From Desulfobulbaceae bacterium (GTDB taxonomy: Bacteria; Desulfobacterota; Desulfobulbia; Desulfobulbales; BM004), in contig PKTW01000165.1 of NCBI GenBank assembly GCA_002868955.1, positions 1 to 43,259 of the forward strand: a DNA stretch of 43,259 bases, given 5' to 3'. Below are positions 7,588 to 14,697 of this stretch, piece after piece. Position numbers and translations under genes: made by a program. The notes below the pieces were generated by a model that had not been told where the DNA came from, ran no database searches, and saw nothing but the letters and a program-made list of their open reading frames with translations. The stretch's first letter is position 1, and each line of letters begins with the position of its first letter.

Positions 7588-8063
7588 GGTGTGTTCTCAA
7601 TATGGTGAATTCTACCTTCCATGCTGTGCCTGTCAACCTTGATGATGGCGTAGGTGCCGGTAGAAGTGAAACTGCCCGGATTCACCATGAGGGTCGGCCC
7701 GTAGCGGCGGCAGACAGCTTTGTGGGTGTGGCCATAAACAATACAGTCTATGGGCGCAAAAATATCAAACAGTTTGTCTTCAATATTGTACAGGTAGCCG
7801 CCACCGTGGACAAGGGCCAGGCGAAAATTACCCGCCGTGACAATTTTGCTGGCAGGCAAAGAATCCCTGGTCTTGGGACCGCACATATTTCCATGCACAG
7901 CATGGACAGTTTTTCCTGCAAAAACATCGAGCACAGAGAGGCTTGTCAGGTCGCCGGCATGAAAAATCATGTCGGCATCTGCAAAGCACAGAGCCGCCTT
8001 TTTTTTGAACCACTTGTCAGGTTCCAGGAGATGCGTATCAGAAAGAACGCCAATGGTAATCAT
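7584..8063 (-). CDS. YfcE/MJ0936-type metallophosphoesterase
   Basis: This 159-aa protein carries the calcineurin-like metal-binding motifs in order: DTHL (about 9-12), HAGDLT (about 36-41), VHGNMCGP (about 56-63), VHGGG (about 86-90) and YGHTHK (about 111-116). This subgroup hydrolyses phosphodiesters with Mn2+ or similar metals; the physiological substrate is unknown. The usual GNCD motif reads GNMC here, a small departure. It overlaps the HIT gene (ATGA) and follows the DUF4139 gene by 12 bp. Confidence 0.88.
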   Translation of the reverse strand: MITIGVLSDTHLLEPDKWFKKKAALCFADADMIFHAGDLTSLSVLDVFAGKTVHAVHGNMCGPKTRDSLPASKIVTAGNFRLALVHGGGYLYNIEDKLFDIFAPIDCIVYGHTHKAVCRRYGPTLMVNPGSFTSTGTYAIIKVDRHSMEGRIHHIENTP

Positions 8064-8075
8064 AAAATTAGTACG

Positions 8076-9521
8076 TTAAAATCTAACTTTGACCCTGTAG
8101 AGAAGTTCCGCTGAATCCTTGGCAGGCACCGTGATATGCCATTCGGCTTCTGCAGAACTTATTTTTTTGTGGCTGTGGTTTTCAGACAGGATCTCCCAGT
8201 CGCCGGGCATTGGCTCTTTGACCCTTACCATCACGTCTTCATCCTTGCCGTTTTTCAGTTCAATGCGATAGGCGCTTTCAAAGACATAGTTGTATTCTCC
8301 GAAGCCGGCAAGTTTCTTAAAGTCTGTCTGTTTGCGTTCTGCAGTGATGTCAAAGGCGTAGCCCAGCTTGAGCCTGACACTTTCATTTTCAGGGGTATGA
8401 TCTATACGGTCTTCACCGACAAACTGAACCGAACCGCTGCTGTCCTGCTTGTAGACCCGAATGATGCCTTTTGGCAGGGGCAGACCGAGGTTCTGCGTTT
8501 TTCTGTTTTCAAAGGAGAGGTATACGGCGACCTTGATCTTGGAGCCCAGGTCGCCGGATCTGTTCCGGTAATAATAATCCTGTCCCTGGAGAAGATACTC
8601 CTTGGCGCTTGCAATATTATTCGCCTGCAGCAGGGCGACCTGTTTTGTCTGGTTTTCCAGGATGCTGGTTGTCCTGTCCAGTGTATAAAGGTGGTAATCA
8701 AGGAGGGATTCCTGAGCCATTCTCGGGGCTTCAGCCGCATAGGCAATATCAACGCCCTGTTCGCGGACTCTTTTTTCAAAAACAGGCTGCACCTGGTGCA
8801 CATCACCGGCAACAAGCTGCAGCCGCGCATTTTTATATGATGTGCCGCTTGTATTGGTAAGGGTTACCCAGCCGAGAAGATTGAGTCTGCTTTCGTCGGT
8901 GCCGAGTTCGGCAACGTAATCAGCCTGCCAGCTCAGGCCGCCGGTAAGGTAGCTTAACTCAAGGGCCTTCTCTCCTCCGGTTTTGTTTGCCAGTTGCATG
9001 ACGAGGGTTGGCTTGTCGCGCAGGTTTTCCGGCACATCTCCAAAAATAAGACGTCCGCCTGAAAGCCCTGTTTCAATCCTGTCCCCAACTTTGAGAACCA
9101 CGCCGTTATTGGAACTTAACACAATTGCCTCCTCCTCGGTTTCTTCACCGGTTGTCGGGTGGGTTTTGACAACAGCGATGGTTCTGCCCACGTATTTTTC
9201 AAGCAGTTTCTGGGGGGTGAGCAGGTCAAAATCAAAATTCTGCTCGAGGACCACTACGTCCTGCCGGGAACTGCTTTGCAAAAGGGCAGTTTCCGGCCGC
9301 ATCATGCCGCTCACTTCGCGGAACGCAAGGGTGATCTCGCCGGCGGGCAGGAAAAGAGACCTTTTGTCCTTAACCAGGGCAAGGTTTTCGTTGTATATGG
9401 TGACAGCAACCTCTTTCTGGTCTGCCAGGGTGCTCACCTTTTCAGGTGCAGCAGCCATGCCGGAGCCGGCAGACCAGAGAAGCACCAGCAGGACAATACC
9501 TGTAAAATATCTGATAGTCAT
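8076..9521 (-). CDS. secreted DUF4139 domain protein
   Basis: A 481-aa protein with a clear Sec signal peptide (TGIVLLVLLWSAGSGMAAA, cleavage near residue 24). The start has GGAGGGAA at good spacing. The body matches the DUF4139 architecture: an N-terminal beta region ending in SWQADYVAEL (about 200), then the long DUF4139 segment with LQLVAGDVHQ, a YRNRSGDL stretch and a C-terminal beta domain (YRVELKNGKDEDV, then a DSAELLYRVKVRF end). Its function is unknown; it probably sits in the periplasm or outer envelope. It is the first gene of the unit with the phosphoesterase and HIT genes. Confidence 0.85.
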   Translation of the reverse strand: MTIRYFTGIVLLVLLWSAGSGMAAAPEKVSTLADQKEVAVTIYNENLALVKDKRSLFLPAGEITLAFREVSGMMRPETALLQSSSRQDVVVLEQNFDFDLLTPQKLLEKYVGRTIAVVKTHPTTGEETEEEAIVLSSNNGVVLKVGDRIETGLSGGRLIFGDVPENLRDKPTLVMQLANKTGGEKALELSYLTGGLSWQADYVAELGTDESRLNLLGWVTLTNTSGTSYKNARLQLVAGDVHQVQPVFEKRVREQGVDIAYAAEAPRMAQESLLDYHLYTLDRTTSILENQTKQVALLQANNIASAKEYLLQGQDYYYRNRSGDLGSKIKVAVYLSFENRKTQNLGLPLPKGIIRVYKQDSSGSVQFVGEDRIDHTPENESVRLKLGYAFDITAERKQTDFKKLAGFGEYNYVFESAYRIELKNGKDEDVMVRVKEPMPGDWEILSENHSHKKISSAEAEWHITVPAKDSAELLYRVKVRF

Positions 9522-9917
9522 ATATTCCCTCCAGTCTTTATTGTGTAACTAGATTACCAAACTGAAACGTTCATGCAAAAGTATACTTGTCCTCTTTATT
9601 GATTCATCATGTGATACTCAGATGATTTATTCCAGTTATGCAAAAAAATCAAAAGCTCATTTGGGCTCCCGGCCAATACTTTTCTTTTCTGGTCCGGGAA
9701 TTATAATCTTATCGTTGCATAAAAGTACGCAAAAACGTATAGTAGGCCGCCTATTTATGATGTCACAGTTAATTTTTTATCGACCTCGCAAAAAAATCTC
9801 CTCCAGCCTGAGTTACACATGTAACAAGCTGATATTATTTGGACTGTAGATGACGACAGAAATTTTACACTGTGACTAATTATTGAAACGACGCTATAAA
9901 CATTGAGGAGCAAAAAG
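9522..9917. other. divergent control region between DUF4139 gene and efp
   Basis: 396 bp separate the two divergently read genes, so promoters for both should lie here. I see no clean sigma-70 pair. A 75-codon plus frame at 9622-9849 lacks a ribosome site and similarity, and I treat it as chance. Confidence 0.5.
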
Positions 9918-10481
9918 ATGTACACCGCATCAGATTTACGGAAAGGCCTTAAAATTCAAATAGATGGAGAACCTTATATAGTTCTTGACTTCCAGTTCTC
10001 CAAACCTGGCAAAGGCCAGGCTCTCTACCGTACCAAGCTCAAGAACATGGTGACCGGCAACCAGTTTGATCGAACATTCAGGTCCAACGACAAGTTTGAA
10101 AAAGCCCCGCTCGAAGAGAGAACAATGCAGTACCTCTACTCCCAGGGGGAAGAATTTCACTTCATGGACACAAAAAACTATGAGCAGATTGTTATCGCAC
10201 GGGAGCAGATGGGAGACGATGTTAATTTCCTGATAGATAACATGGAGGTCCAGATCCTGCTTTTTAACAACAACCCCATCGGAGTCACGCTGCCGAACTT
10301 TGTGAACCTGACTGTGACAAAAGCCGATCCATGGGCAAAAGGCGACACATCCGGCAGCGACTCGAAACCGGTTACCGTGGAAACAGGGTATGAGCTCCAG
10401 GTTCCCCCTTTTGTTGAAGAGGGCGATAAGATCCAGATAGATACTCGGACCGGGACGTATATGACCAGGGTCAAAGACTAA
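9918..10481 (+). CDS. efp: translation elongation factor P
   Basis: EF-P relieves ribosome stalling at consecutive prolines. The 187-aa product has the family length and three beta domains. The modified loop KPGKGQA carries Lys32, the residue that EpmA-type enzymes lysylate (Lys34 in E. coli numbering). The C-terminal end VPPFVEEGDKIQIDTRTGTY is classic. I start at ATG 9918 rather than TTG 9903, because GAGGAG (9905-9910) is the ribosome site and would be inside the longer frame. The neighbouring epmA-like gene and the PGKG loop agree on lysine modification. Confidence 0.97.
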   Translation: MYTASDLRKGLKIQIDGEPYIVLDFQFSKPGKGQALYRTKLKNMVTGNQFDRTFRSNDKFEKAPLEERTMQYLYSQGEEFHFMDTKNYEQIVIAREQMGDDVNFLIDNMEVQILLFNNNPIGVTLPNFVNLTVTKADPWAKGDTSGSDSKPVTVETGYELQVPPFVEEGDKIQIDTRTGTYMTRVKD

Positions 10482-10676
10482 GGTCTGATGGCTAAGCAAA
10501 AAGTTCGATCTGCTGTGTCGTAGCGCATTTTTACTCGCGGGGCATACCACATGTATTGCCTCACGCGCAAAAAAAACACAGCTCCTTGTATATCAAAATT
10601 TTTGCTTAACCATCCCATTCCTTTTCTGGTAGCATATTTTCAAATGTGATTGTCAAATTCAAGGGAACCATCTGGG

Positions 10677-11582
10677 ATGCTCAATGAATCCGGCCTGAAA
10701 AAACGGGCGCAACTCATACAGGCTATTCGCCGGTTTTTTATCGACAGGGACTATATTGAGGTCGAAACTCCTCTAAGATTGCCGGTCCTCATACCTGAAG
10801 AACATAACGAACCGGTGGAGTCAGGCAGTCATTTTCTACAAACCTCACCGGAGATCTGCATGAAGCGGCTGTTGGCAGAAGCCGGCTGCCGCAAAATTTT
10901 TCAGATCTGTAAATGCTTTCGTAATAAAGAACGCGGCGACAGGCATATTCCTGAATTTACCATGCTGGAATGGTATCGCACCCATTGCGATTACCTCGCC
11001 CTCATGGAGGAGTGTGAGGACTTTATTATTGATGTGGCCCGGGCAACAGGGCACAGCCGTTCTATTTCCGTAAGAGGCAATACTGTCAACCTTGAAAAAC
11101 CCTGGGAAAGGCTCACGGTTTCTGATGCTTTTGCACAATACGGGCCTGTGTCAATGAATCATGCCCTTGAGCAGGGCATATTTGATGAAATGCTCTGCAG
11201 CTACATCGAGCCGCAACTTGGCATGAAAAAACCGGTGTTTCTTTATGATTATCCTGTCGCACTGGGTGCTTTGGCCAGGAGTAAAAGAGATAATCCCGCC
11301 CTGGCTGAGCGCTTTGAGATATATATAGCCGGCCTGGAACTGGCCAATGGCTTTTCAGAGTTAACGGACCAGTCAGAACAGCAAAAACGATTTGAAGCAG
11401 AGCTGCAGTTGATCAAAAAGCAGGGCCGGGCTGCTGCAGAATTGCCCCTGAAATTTCTTGCATCCCTTTCCAAGCTGCCTGACGCAGCAGGCATAGCCCT
11501 CGGTGTTGACAGGCTGGCCATGGTTTTGTTCCAAGTAGAAACTATCGACCAGGTTGTATCTTTTATTCCTGAAGATTTGTAA
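10677..11582 (+). CDS. epmA: EF-P lysine ligase EpmA (PoxA/GenX)
   Basis: A class II lysyl-tRNA-synthetase catalytic domain without the anticodon-binding domain, about 301 aa. Motif 2 appears as FRNKERGDRHIPEFTMLEWY, and motif 3 as GIALGVDRLAMVLF near the C-terminus; EVETPLRLP marks motif 1. EpmA attaches (R)-beta-lysine, made by EpmB, to EF-P. It follows efp by about 195 bp on the same strand, which supports the pairing. I prefer ATG 10677 (MLNESGLKKR) to the in-frame TTG 10650, as AAGGGA lies upstream of it and nothing precedes the TTG. No epmB is in this window. Confidence 0.93.
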   Translation: MLNESGLKKRAQLIQAIRRFFIDRDYIEVETPLRLPVLIPEEHNEPVESGSHFLQTSPEICMKRLLAEAGCRKIFQICKCFRNKERGDRHIPEFTMLEWYRTHCDYLALMEECEDFIIDVARATGHSRSISVRGNTVNLEKPWERLTVSDAFAQYGPVSMNHALEQGIFDEMLCSYIEPQLGMKKPVFLYDYPVALGALARSKRDNPALAERFEIYIAGLELANGFSELTDQSEQQKRFEAELQLIKKQGRAAAELPLKFLASLSKLPDAAGIALGVDRLAMVLFQVETIDQVVSFIPEDL

Positions 11583-11632
11583 CGTGCACCAAACTGCTGA
11601 ACCTGCAGGATTGAAATTCCCCGGTCGAGGGG

Positions 11633-12475
11633 CTAGGAGAGGAGCAAGAGGTAAAGGCTGCTGAATATGGCCCAGAGAAGGACAAGGGCTGTTATTGCGA
11701 CACAGCACAGAGCGGCAATTTTGTGCCCATGTTTTTCGCGGCTTCGTTCCTTGTACCCCAAGAGAAAACCCAAGGCAGCGCCGGCGAGCATGCCGCCGCC
11801 GTGGGCCCAGTTGTTTATTGCCGGCACCAGGAAGCCGAACATGAAGATGCCGATGGCCCAACCGCCGATCTGCCGGTATATTGTCTGGCCATAAACCCCA
11901 CCCCTGCTTTTACCAAAAAACAAAGCGGCACCGATAAGACCGCAGACGGCTGCTGATGCGCCAATCGTGAATGTGACTCCGGCAAGGTAGGAAACAAAGA
12001 AGCCGGCAACTCCGCTCAGCGTATAAATAATAAACATGCGATAATTGCCATACTCCTGCAGGACCAGCGGGCCCAGTTGCCGAAGGGCTATCATATTGAA
12101 AAAAATGTGCATAATTGAGCCATGCAGGTAATTGGCAGAAACCAGAGACCACCAGCGATGCAAGCGGTCTATGGGAATAAAGCCTGAGGCTCCTAGCAAA
12201 AGGAGGCTGCGGTTGTCCGGTGATAGAAAAACGAAGGGGTTGAAAGCAAGGTTTGTGGCGCGGGCACTGATGAGAAGCGACAGAATATACATTGCCACAT
12301 TGACCCCAATGAGGATTTTAAGCAGCTGATCACCATCACTCAGGCCTTTACCTATCAGGCGCTGCCAGGGAGATGTCGGGTTTTTTATGCCGCAGTACGG
12401 ACAGATGGTATCATCCCCACTGATAAGCCTTCTGCAGTTTGGGCAAAGCAAGGACCGGCGCTGGTTTTGAGTCAT
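11633..12475 (-). CDS. rhomboid family intramembrane serine protease with N-terminal zinc ribbon
   Basis: This 280-aa protein begins with a zinc ribbon (CPNC at 11-14, CPYC at about 26-29), followed by six or seven membrane segments of the rhomboid fold. The catalytic serine lies in TIGASAAVCG (about residue 174) and the histidine in NNWAHGGG (about residue 225). HGSIMHIFFNM in the second membrane segment is a family hallmark. Rhomboids cut membrane proteins within the bilayer; the substrate is unknown. The usual GASG is GASA here, seen in some active members. AGGACAACAA upstream gives a ribosome site. It is convergent with epmA, only about 50 bp away. Confidence 0.92.
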   Translation of the reverse strand: MTQNQRRSLLCPNCRRLISGDDTICPYCGIKNPTSPWQRLIGKGLSDGDQLLKILIGVNVAMYILSLLISARATNLAFNPFVFLSPDNRSLLLLGASGFIPIDRLHRWWSLVSANYLHGSIMHIFFNMIALRQLGPLVLQEYGNYRMFIIYTLSGVAGFFVSYLAGVTFTIGASAAVCGLIGAALFFGKSRGGVYGQTIYRQIGGWAIGIFMFGFLVPAINNWAHGGGMLAGAALGFLLGYKERSREKHGHKIAALCCVAITALVLLWAIFSSLYLLLLS

Positions 12476-12572
12476 TTGTTGTCCTGTTTGATTTTGTCAG
12501 TTTGGTGTATATATACAGAAATTTTGCCAAGAAGCAGTAATATTATTTATCCATCACTTTGTTTTCTTTCAC

Positions 12573-12610
12573 AAAAAAGGATGCGCCATTAACGCGGCGC
12601 ATCCTTTTTT
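12573..12610. terminator. strong bidirectional intrinsic terminator
   Basis: A perfect 15-bp inverted repeat (AAAAAAGGATGCGCC 12573-12587, GGCGCATCCTTTTTT 12596-12610) with an 8-nt loop. The A- and T-runs make it work on either strand. It sits just after the stop of the unknown 122-aa gene and before the rhomboid promoter, so it insulates the two. Confidence 0.9.
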
Positions 12611-12636
12611 AATTTAAACTTCAACCAGTTATGCTG

Positions 12637-13005
12637 TTACGGGGCTTGACAGATCTTTGACTCAGTTTTTGCAGGATTTTTCTGTAAATGCCTATGGCGG
12701 TTGCTGGCAGCATCCGCAATTCTTTTTACGATGTTGGCCAGGTCTGAATTTCGCCAAACAGCTGCAAAATCAGGGTCCTCCAAGAGCTTGTCGCTTATGA
12801 TAAAACCGCTCTGTTCTTGAGGGTCAAGCCGAATGTCTTCGTATGTAAAAGCCCCTTTCCTCTCCAGTACTCTGCCGAAAAGTTTCTGAATGGTGTAAAC
12901 AAAGAATTTTTTCACATCCTCTGTAGATTCCGCAATGTTCATATTCTGGCGCAATTCCGGCCGTAATTCTTGCTCGTACTTGGAATAAGAAAGTTGTCTT
13001 GCCAT
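12637..13005 (-). CDS. unknown 122-aa soluble protein
   Basis: I do not recognise the family by name. The product is mixed alpha, hydrophilic, with no signal peptide. It contains VKKFFVYTIQKLFGRVLERKG and a second conserved-looking block DPDFAAVWRNSDLANIVKRIADAA. I start at ATG 13005 (MARQLSYSKY), because AAGGAG lies 7 bases upstream; the longer frame to 13059 has no such site and would include the ribosome site. A monocistronic gene, since a strong terminator follows at 12573-12610. Possible roles in regulation or stress are only speculation. Confidence 0.75.
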   Translation of the reverse strand: MARQLSYSKYEQELRPELRQNMNIAESTEDVKKFFVYTIQKLFGRVLERKGAFTYEDIRLDPQEQSGFIISDKLLEDPDFAAVWRNSDLANIVKRIADAASNRHRHLQKNPAKTESKICQAP

Positions 13006-13319
13006 AGCAGTACTCCTTCTTGCCTGATAATTGATTTTTTTGTCCATTGCCGTATTCAATAAAGATGTTCTTGGGCTTTTACGTCATACACGCTCCTCCA
13101 TGTTTTATTTCATGAAAAAAATACGTATCACTAATATTAATATAATCCATTTTTAATCTTTAGCCACTGCTGAACACTATGAAGATTTTTCTCTGGCAGG
13201 TCTATCCGAGTTCTGATAACCTGAAACAGCCCGGAATTATTAGAGTTCAGCAAAATACACAATTTTTTCCGACAGAAACTGAAATTTTTTTATCAAATGA
13301 AAGTGAGAGGAAAACCACT
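13006..13319. other. divergent control region upstream of the MORN gene
   Basis: 314 bp between the starts of two divergent genes. Promoters are expected, but I see no confident motif. The MORN frame stays open upstream to 13179, but that part has no signal sequence and no ribosome site and is treated as non-coding. Confidence 0.5.
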
Positions 13320-14192
13320 ATGAAAAAATTATCCTTGATACTCGTATTTCTGCTCCCTCTTTTCCCGGTGATGGTCCTGAGTGCTGAAAGTATTTGCCTG
13401 GAGGGGAACTGCGTTAGCGGCAATGGGGTTATGCTATATGGAGACGGCGAAAAATATGCCGGAGATTTCAAAGAAGGTAAACGACAGGGATATGGAATAT
13501 TGACCGCAAAGAACGGCAAGAGATATGAAGGGGATTGGGCCAATGATCTGCAGAATGGCCAGGGAACAATGATTTCAACAAATGGTGAGAAATATATCGG
13601 TGCATTTAAAGATGGGGTAAAGCAGGGAGAAGGGCAACTAGCATTTCCCAATGGTGAAGTCTATACCGGAGTGTTTGACAGGGGAGAACCCAACGGCTGG
13701 GGTGTGCATACGTTTCCGAACGGCGAAAAGTATGAAGGAGAGTTTAAGAACAGCCTCTATGATGGCAAAGGAATTCAGACATTTCCTGACGGCAGGAAAT
13801 ATGTCGGTGAATTCAGCAAGGGAATAGCTACAGGCATGGGCACACTGACTCTTGCCAACGGCGAAAAATATGAAGGCGAGTTTGCCGATGGCATGGGCAA
13901 TGGGAAAGGCACGTACTTCTTTCCTGGTGGAACAATCTATGAAGGAGAATGGAAAGATTTTAAGTATCACGGCCATGGCACCTTAACTTTTTCTGATGGG
14001 GGTCAGTATACGGGAGAATTCAGGAACGGCAAAAGAGAGGGTACCGGCATAATCACCTTTGCTGATGGTGAGAAATACGAGGGTGGCTGGCAAGATGACA
14101 AAAAGCATGGTTTTGGCATTCTGATAACTTCAACTGGCGAAAAATATGAAGGGGAATGGCAGGAAGATACGTTCATTCAAGATAAAAAGTAA
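13320..14192 (+). CDS. secreted MORN-repeat protein
   Basis: This 290-aa protein starts with a Sec signal peptide (MKKLSLILVFLLPLFPVMVLSA, cleavage about residue 22), then a Cys pair in ICLEGNCVSG. About ten and a half MORN repeats follow with a strict 23-residue period (pattern F-x-N-G-E-x-Y-x-G-E-F-x-x-G-x-x-x-G-x-G). MORN repeats form an elongated beta sheet used in binding; in exported bacterial proteins the ligand is unknown. I start at ATG 13320, preceded by GAGAGGAAA and giving a clean signal peptide, instead of the open frame from 13179. The last 47 bases overlap the start of the next gene. Confidence 0.88.
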   Translation: MKKLSLILVFLLPLFPVMVLSAESICLEGNCVSGNGVMLYGDGEKYAGDFKEGKRQGYGILTAKNGKRYEGDWANDLQNGQGTMISTNGEKYIGAFKDGVKQGEGQLAFPNGEVYTGVFDRGEPNGWGVHTFPNGEKYEGEFKNSLYDGKGIQTFPDGRKYVGEFSKGIATGMGTLTLANGEKYEGEFADGMGNGKGTYFFPGGTIYEGEWKDFKYHGHGTLTFSDGGQYTGEFRNGKREGTGIITFADGEKYEGGWQDDKKHGFGILITSTGEKYEGEWQEDTFIQDKK

Positions 14193-14595
14193 TATCCTTT
14201 TGGGGCTCCTCTTCATTCTTGTAAACCCAATTTTGGGGTGCAGCTCAGATGATTTTGCACAGCATAAAGGTAATGATATTATGAAAGTTAAAGTTGTATC
14301 GCTGGAAAAATGCAGTGCAACCGATCAGACAATTGCATTGATTAAAGAAGTGGCTGCAGAAATAGGCCTGGAAATCAACCTTGAGCATGTAATTGTGAAA
14401 ACCCGTGAAGATGCCTTTTTACAGAGGCACATCGGCAGTCCAACTGTCCAGGTAAACGGCCGTGATATAGACCCGGGGGCAAGAGAAATAAATCAGTTTG
14501 GCATAACATGACGGCGGTATGGGACATCGGCGATGCCCCCAGAGGATTTGATTAAGGCAGCCTTTCAAGAAGCTTTGGATAAAAAAGCGGGCTGA
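14146..14595 (+). CDS. predicted selenocysteine-containing thioredoxin-like lipoprotein (TGA 14509-14511 read as Sec)
   Basis: The frame from ATG 14146 encodes a basic n-region, a hydrophobic stretch and a lipobox ILGC (Cys32), so an envelope lipoprotein is likely. A thioredoxin-like domain follows: VSLEKCSAT (Cys56, Cys-x-x-Thr) and HIGSPTVQVNGRDIDP. Conventional reading stops at TGA 14509. The same frame stays open to TGA 14593-14595 and gives U-RRYGTSAMPPEDLIKAAF, the expected family C-terminus. From memory, relatives have a cysteine there (FGLxCRxY). Read this way it is 149 aa with Sec122. A hairpin follows the TGA. The start overlaps the MORN gene and has no clear ribosome site; ATG 14281, with AAAGG upstream, would give a cytoplasmic 104-aa form. 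A role in redox or metal chemistry is inferred. Confidence 0.75.
14512..14540 (+). promoter_or_regulatory. candidate bacterial SECIS hairpin
   Basis: Directly after the TGA, GGG (14521-14523) pairs with CCC (14536-14538). A bulged A follows, then CAT (14525-14527) pairs with ATG (14533-14535) and C14528 with G14532, leaving GGC in the apical loop. The loop lies about 18 nt past the TGA, the distance used by bacterial SECIS elements that recruit SelB. It is short and the match is by eye only. Confidence 0.5.
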
Positions 14596-14630
14596 TACAA
14601 ATGAGATGATATCTTGAGAAAAATGAACAA

Positions 14631-14665
14631 AGCCCTAGCCAAACCTGAAAGGGCTCTTTTGTTTG
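14631..14665 (+). terminator. intrinsic terminator after the selenoprotein gene
   Basis: AGCCCT (14631-14636) pairs with AGGGCT (14650-14655), followed by CTTTTGTTT. It lies after the downstream TGA at 14595, consistent with transcription through the extended reading frame. The convergent antiporter operon ends at 14698. Confidence 0.65.
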
Positions 14666-14697
14666 CTTAAGCGCATGATTCTTCGGCGGTAGATTGG

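Noticed and set aside
9622-9849. 75-codon frame upstream of efp
   Set aside because: No ribosome site or similarity, and it fills the promoter region of efp and the divergent gene.
9903-9917. TTG start giving a five-codon longer EF-P
   Set aside because: The extension contains the GAGGAG ribosome site; ATG 9918 gives the exact family length.
13179-13319. Upstream extension of the MORN protein
   Set aside because: It would hide the signal peptide inside the protein and has no ribosome site; ATG 13320 fits both.
14509-14511. Reading the TGA as a normal stop or as a point-mutation pseudogene
   Set aside because: The downstream frame keeps a plausible family C-terminus, a hairpin sits at SECIS distance, and a terminator follows the second stop. 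A sequencing error or pseudogene cannot be fully excluded without other data.
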